This document shows positions 60,363 to 64,000 of a stretch of DNA of 64,000 nt, one piece after another (the stretch's first letter is position 1; the number at the start of each line of letters is the position of its first letter). Position numbers and translations under genes: made by a program. Location of the stretch: assembly GCF_001039355.2 (NCBI RefSeq), contig NW_019775518.1, positions 246,947 through 310,946 of the forward strand, given 5' to 3'. The stretch comes from Lingula anatina (lineage: Eukaryota; Brachiopoda; Lingulata; Lingulida; Lingulidae). Below the pieces are notes generated by a model. That model saw only the letters and a program-made list of their open reading frames with translations, was not told where the DNA came from and did no database searches.

Positions 60363-61526
60363 GACAATTCTTATCTTTAAAGAAAGAATTGTGAAAGTAT
60401 CAAAGAGTAGGGTTATTCTTATTCTTAACCAGGAAGCAATCAGATACATGTTTGGTTTAATCCTGTTGTGTTTATTTCTACTTTGATTTGTATATTTTAT
60501 CCCATGCAATTCATTATCAAAAGGGTGGCAAATGCTCAAAATTATTTTGCATTTGTTCTGCATTTCTATTTTCTAAAATTTTTAACAGCACTTTCGTGAT
60601 GGTACCTTTTTATATATTTCGCATTGCTCAGAGTTTGCTATTAGACGGAGTAAAATGTGGTAATTAAGGGTGAAACAATTAAGTACTTGTGTTCTGGGGG
60701 ATAGCAGCTGCAGCGTTCATGTTGATAAAGTTACCATTGTTTTCACAAACAGAACTTAAAAACCAGACTGGCATCATTACCTTATGTGAATAAAATGTTT
60801 CTGTAGCTTATGGCTCCTTTTTGTAACACATTGATTTGAAAAAACACCTTTTTTACATACCGGTTTGGAAGTTTTGGGATAAAGAGACTCGATAACATTG
60901 CACAAACTTGGAATTTCTCTTCGGGACATTTTATTCAAATTTGAGACTTCAAATCTTGGCAAAGTAAGATTGCTTTATCCACATTGAAATTCAAAACATA
61001 TACAAATGTCGAGCTCAAGTACAATATATGCCCCTCTAAATACAATTTAGATAGGTTCCGGTCAGTTCGTGTACCTAGACGCAATTTACCTGTATCTACA
61101 GATATTTTCACCCCTCAATACCTCAATGTACAGTGCAGATCGCGTGAATTAAAACATTTGAAATGTACATTTGATGGGCCTTTGTGTTTTCATAAATGGC
61201 AGAATTATATACATTCAATGTTGACGGGGTTGACCTTAAAGGGAAAAACAACAGTTCGTTTTGGACCAAAAACCGAATTTCATGAGGTAAGCTAATCCAC
61301 GTTTTTTTTCTACAAAGTTTGGTTTTGGTATAAATGTGTTACAGTCATCTTTTAAAGTCCACGTGGTCTGATGGCAAGCAAAATTCCAGATAAATTTCAA
61401 TAACTGCAGTTTTAGTGGTAAAATGAAATTCATTATATATCTATGAGTTGTTTACAATGTATTTACTGGGAAACATGAATGTCGTATGGAGAGTTGTTAA
61501 GAATTTACTTTTAAAAAGGTACCTAA
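60363..61526. other. Beta 3' flank followed by a duplicate of 54880-56250
   Basis: To about 60830 it is beta 3' flank. From about 60830 it matches 54880-55435 and 56023-56253 without the gap. No gene is seen. Confidence 0.65.
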
Positions 61527-61663
61527 CGGGCCTGTAGCCAGCAATTTCAAAAGGGGGGCTCTTTTTCTGAAAAAATGAACCTTTTATCATGAAACCTTCG
61601 TGTACTTAGATAAAATTTTACCCAGAGGGGACATTTTCCCGAGCCCCACTGGCTACAGTCCTG
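61527..61663 (+). mobile_element. MITE family 2 copy with internal deletion
   Basis: The ends are CGGGCCTGTAGCCAG and CTGGCTACAGTCCTG. It lacks about 25 bp of the interior present at 56254. Confidence 0.85.
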
Positions 61664-61802
61664 TCTAACGCAGTTTTTTTTGTTAAAACACTTCACTTGC
61701 CTATTTTAGATAGGTAATAACCGAGTGCATTTCAACGAAAGTTAGAATATTTTGTTTTCTGTCCGATGGATTGTACCAGAATAGAGAAGAAGGTGAAAAA
61801 AT

Positions 61803-62025
61803 AGATGAGGATTGGAAGAAAAGTTCAGCTCCTCCACAATCTGTGAAACTTGTTCAAGTGTAATTATCCTCCACAATGGATGAACCCACAGTATTTATTG
61901 CTTATTTTGGCCATATAATGGATCCATTTTAAAGAAATTTACGTAGCCACCAACATTTCTAGAAAGAGGGAGATATGAAAAGAGATTCTCTCAATTTCGA
62001 AACCATTTGTGAATCCATTTTTACA
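61803..62025 (+). pseudogene. Decayed methyltransferase relic 3
   Basis: ATTGGAAGAAAAGTTCAGC to CACAATGGATGAACCC aligns to exon 1, and GATATGAAAAGAGATTCTC with TTCGAAACCATTTGTG aligns to the exon 2 start. Frames are broken, as in its sisters at 41553 and 56553. Confidence 0.75.
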
Positions 62026-62103
62026 TTTTTCAAAGTTAGTCCCTGTTTTTTCTAAAAAGCTTGTTTTTGTTTTTTAATGGCCTCTTAAGAGATCATTACA
62101 GAG

Positions 62104-62910
62104 TGTGAAATCGTTGAGACAGTGGAGAATATATGTAACTCATGCTTTATTTCAACGTTCAGTTCAGTTAACATTTTGCCATTCACATCTCTTATGTCGG
62201 TACTGCAAATGGACAAGTCAGCAAGGTACATAATCTAGGAAAGAAAACAATAAATAAATAAAATAAATAAAGGAAACTATATAAATACTTATACATGTAC
62301 ATCTGAACATTTAAATTACATACATCAAATACATAACCGTATTTTACTAGATATATTGAACATTACATTAAGTCGGCTTTATATAGCGAGACTTGAATCT
62401 GTTATCTATTCAATAAGCACAAATAATATGAAATTTACCTTATAATACAATTTCCATAATATAATTTTAATAAAAACGTTAAATACTGAATTACAGCAAG
62501 GCTTTACAGTTGACAATTATACTTATGCGTTCGCGTATTTTACATTTACTGTATTTCATACTAATGGCCACGCCCTACCAGGTGCTCTAGCTAATATACC
62601 AATATTTTACCTTTATCATTTATACAGAAAACTAATAAATACAATGCTCAAATATATTTTGATAAGATAAAGACTTACATTATGATTTCTCCGTAGAACT
62701 GTAACAATACACCATACAACGTTGGAAATAACGGTAAAATGCAGGAGAGACCCTACTTGTGCAAAATCCTGTAGCGTTATGACTCAGTTACATTCAAAAC
62801 AGGCGCGCTACTCACGCAAGTCATGAAAACTACTCACACCTTGTATATCTAAAACAAGGAATCTAGCACTTACACCTTGTAAATCTAAAGCAAGGAATCT
62901 GGCACTTACA
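62104..62910. mobile_element. Solo LTR of an LTR retrotransposon (807 bp)
   Basis: It starts TGTGAAATCG, ends GGCACTTACA (TG...CA) and is flanked by 5-bp direct repeats CAGAG (62099-62103 and 62911-62915). The paralogous site near 42158-42162 has a single CAGAG and no insert. AATAAA motifs lie near 62250, and a ~45-bp tandem duplication is at the 3' end (AAGGAATCT-GCACTTACA twice). There is no internal coding region, so it is a recombined solo LTR. Class (Gypsy, Copia or BEL) cannot be told from the LTR alone. Confidence 0.85.
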
Positions 62911-63893
62911 CAGAGCATAGCCATCTAATGACAAGCACAGATTTCAGATCAATTGCAAAAGCTGTCGTTTTTTTGTGGTAAAATAAAATTAATTTTATTC
63001 CCATGAGATGTTTACAATGTATTTATTGTAAATATAAATCTCATACGAAGAGCTGTTATCCCTTTAAGGGGAACTTCTTTCCATTTCAAATTATGGATCT
63101 AGTGTTTGTACAGAAAGGCCACTCTCTGACCAACGTTTAAGCAATCATTTTTTTTCCAAAAATTATTAATAAAACAGTGTAATTTTGTATTCAATTTGAG
63201 CAGCCCTTGATACATGTATCAGAGGACAATAAAGGATACTAGAATAAGTTTAGGCGGGATTTCAAATGTTTTAGGTTAATTTGTTCTGTTAAATAAGGAG
63301 AACCATCTGCACATCCTCATCATCTTCCTCCTTTATGGCTACTGAATGAGCAGGCTATTCACATTTAAAAAAATCTTTCAGTGCTGTTTTGGGCTTCGTT
63401 TTCTAAAGGTCGTTCATTGTAAATACTTGACGCTTAATTACCTATTCAAAAACTTATTTCATTAGAACGATTTTATTTCAAAATCAGGTTAGGTTGCACT
63501 GTTTGCTGGACACGTGGGTTTTATTTGTGTTGTGTAAGAAACCGGTAGTGGTAATTTGTATGCGTTGCTGTATTCTCCCTTGTTATGAACCTTAAACGCA
63601 TAACCCCAGTTATGCAGCAGTTACGTTACCCGCATTACATGTAACAGAATGTATTATAATGCAGATCACGTACATGTAAAGAAACTATTTATACCCATGG
63701 TAATTTAGACTTAATGAGACAAGCTTAGGTCTCTTGCAAATATAGGTCACACGAGATAATGTTATATAATCAAATGTGGTAATGTACTACTGCGGTGAAG
63801 AGTTATGCCTAATTTCTACTGAGATTTTGTGAAGCATGGTTATATATTGGTATATATTTTGGAAGAATTATCAGTCAGTTCACAGTATTTCCA
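62911..63893. other. Spacer paralogous to 42158-43060, ending near an alpha first exon
   Basis: It repeats the DNA before the alpha pseudogene at 43315. The alpha 5' flank is shortened: most of the block present at 43060-43240 is missing between about 63845 and 63850. No gene is seen. Confidence 0.6.
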
Positions 63894-64000
63894 ATGGCAG
63901 CAAGCTACCAGACGAGAATTCGAGATGAAGAGGAGATGCGGCGTAGATTGGAAGAAGAGTTCAGCTCCTTGGCTAACGCTGAAGCGTATTACAAATGTGT
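63894..64000 (+). CDS. HNMT-like methyltransferase, alpha type, first exon cut by the window end
   Basis: ATG at 63894 opens MAASYQTRIRDEEEM... for 35 codons to the window edge without a stop. It matches alpha exon 1, and about 18 more bases plus a GG|GTAGGT donor are expected. Whether the gene is intact cannot be judged. It shows that the array continues to the right. Confidence 0.75.
   Translation, partial: MAASYQTRIRDEEEMRRRLEEEFSSLANAEAYYKC

Noticed and set aside
62574-62620. tRNA-like string on the minus strand (TTAGCTAGAGCACCTGGTAG)
   Set aside because: It resembles an A-box region, but no acceptor stem, anticodon loop or B-box can be built around it; it is part of the solo LTR.
1-64000. 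CRISPR arrays, bacterial operons, rRNA or tRNA genes
   Set aside because: None was found. The tandem repeats are microsatellites, transposon ends or gene duplicates, and the genes are spliced eukaryotic genes.

Overview
This is AT-rich eukaryotic nuclear DNA from an animal, most likely a marine invertebrate. The genes are split by spliceosomal introns with GT/AG borders. Three single-copy genes match metazoan families, and the intergenic DNA is full of microsatellites, short inverted-repeat transposons and foldback elements. I cannot fix the phylum from sequence alone.

Left part (about 1-24.2 kb). Three conserved genes were reconstructed exon by exon with every splice phase consistent. (1) A five-exon LEM-domain, C-terminal single-pass inner-nuclear-membrane protein (LAP2/emerin type, 2807-4651, +, 208 aa). 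(2) N-acylglucosamine 2-epimerase / renin-binding protein (RENBP, nine coding exons, 10768-6368, minus, 410 aa). (3) PXK, a PX-domain pseudokinase with a C-terminal WH2-like motif (15 exons, 11537-22176, +, 568 aa). The LEM gene and RENBP are tail to tail with facing poly(A) signals at 5881 and 5910. RENBP and PXK are head to head over about 770 bp. Three copies of one ~216-bp MITE, two copies of another MITE family and a 208-bp MITE lie in and between these genes. Near the 3' end of PXK, intron 13 carries a tandem repeat in which most units resemble a 3' splice site.

Right part (about 24.5-64 kb). This is a same-strand tandem array of two-exon genes for a histamine N-methyltransferase-like (HNMT-like) SAM-dependent methyltransferase, with a 125-nt first exon and a ~904-nt second exon (342 aa). 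Six copies are intact: 24796, 29089, 37500, 47698, 50590 and 57298. One is open except for a single TGA (53222). Others are clear pseudogenes (33029, 35144, 43315, 58974, 59603), orphan first exons (28291, 32205), heavily decayed relics (41553, 56553, 61803) or are cut by the window end (63894). The copies fall into four subtypes, called alpha, beta, gamma and delta here, each with its own first exon and 5' flank. Several genes are followed by the 3' end of a copy of a different subtype, a footprint of unequal crossing-over. The array also holds interlocked foldback elements (36073-37199), an 849-bp inverted-repeat element (46374-47222), an 807-bp solo LTR with a 5-bp target duplication (62104-62910) and assembly scars (39.0-41.6 kb; N-gap 55436-56022).

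The main biological interest is the methyltransferase expansion. Its substrate is unknown, and the array looks as if it is evolving by duplication, deletion and exchange between subtypes. Subtype names, family calls and recombination histories are inferences from reading the sequence; no database search was run.
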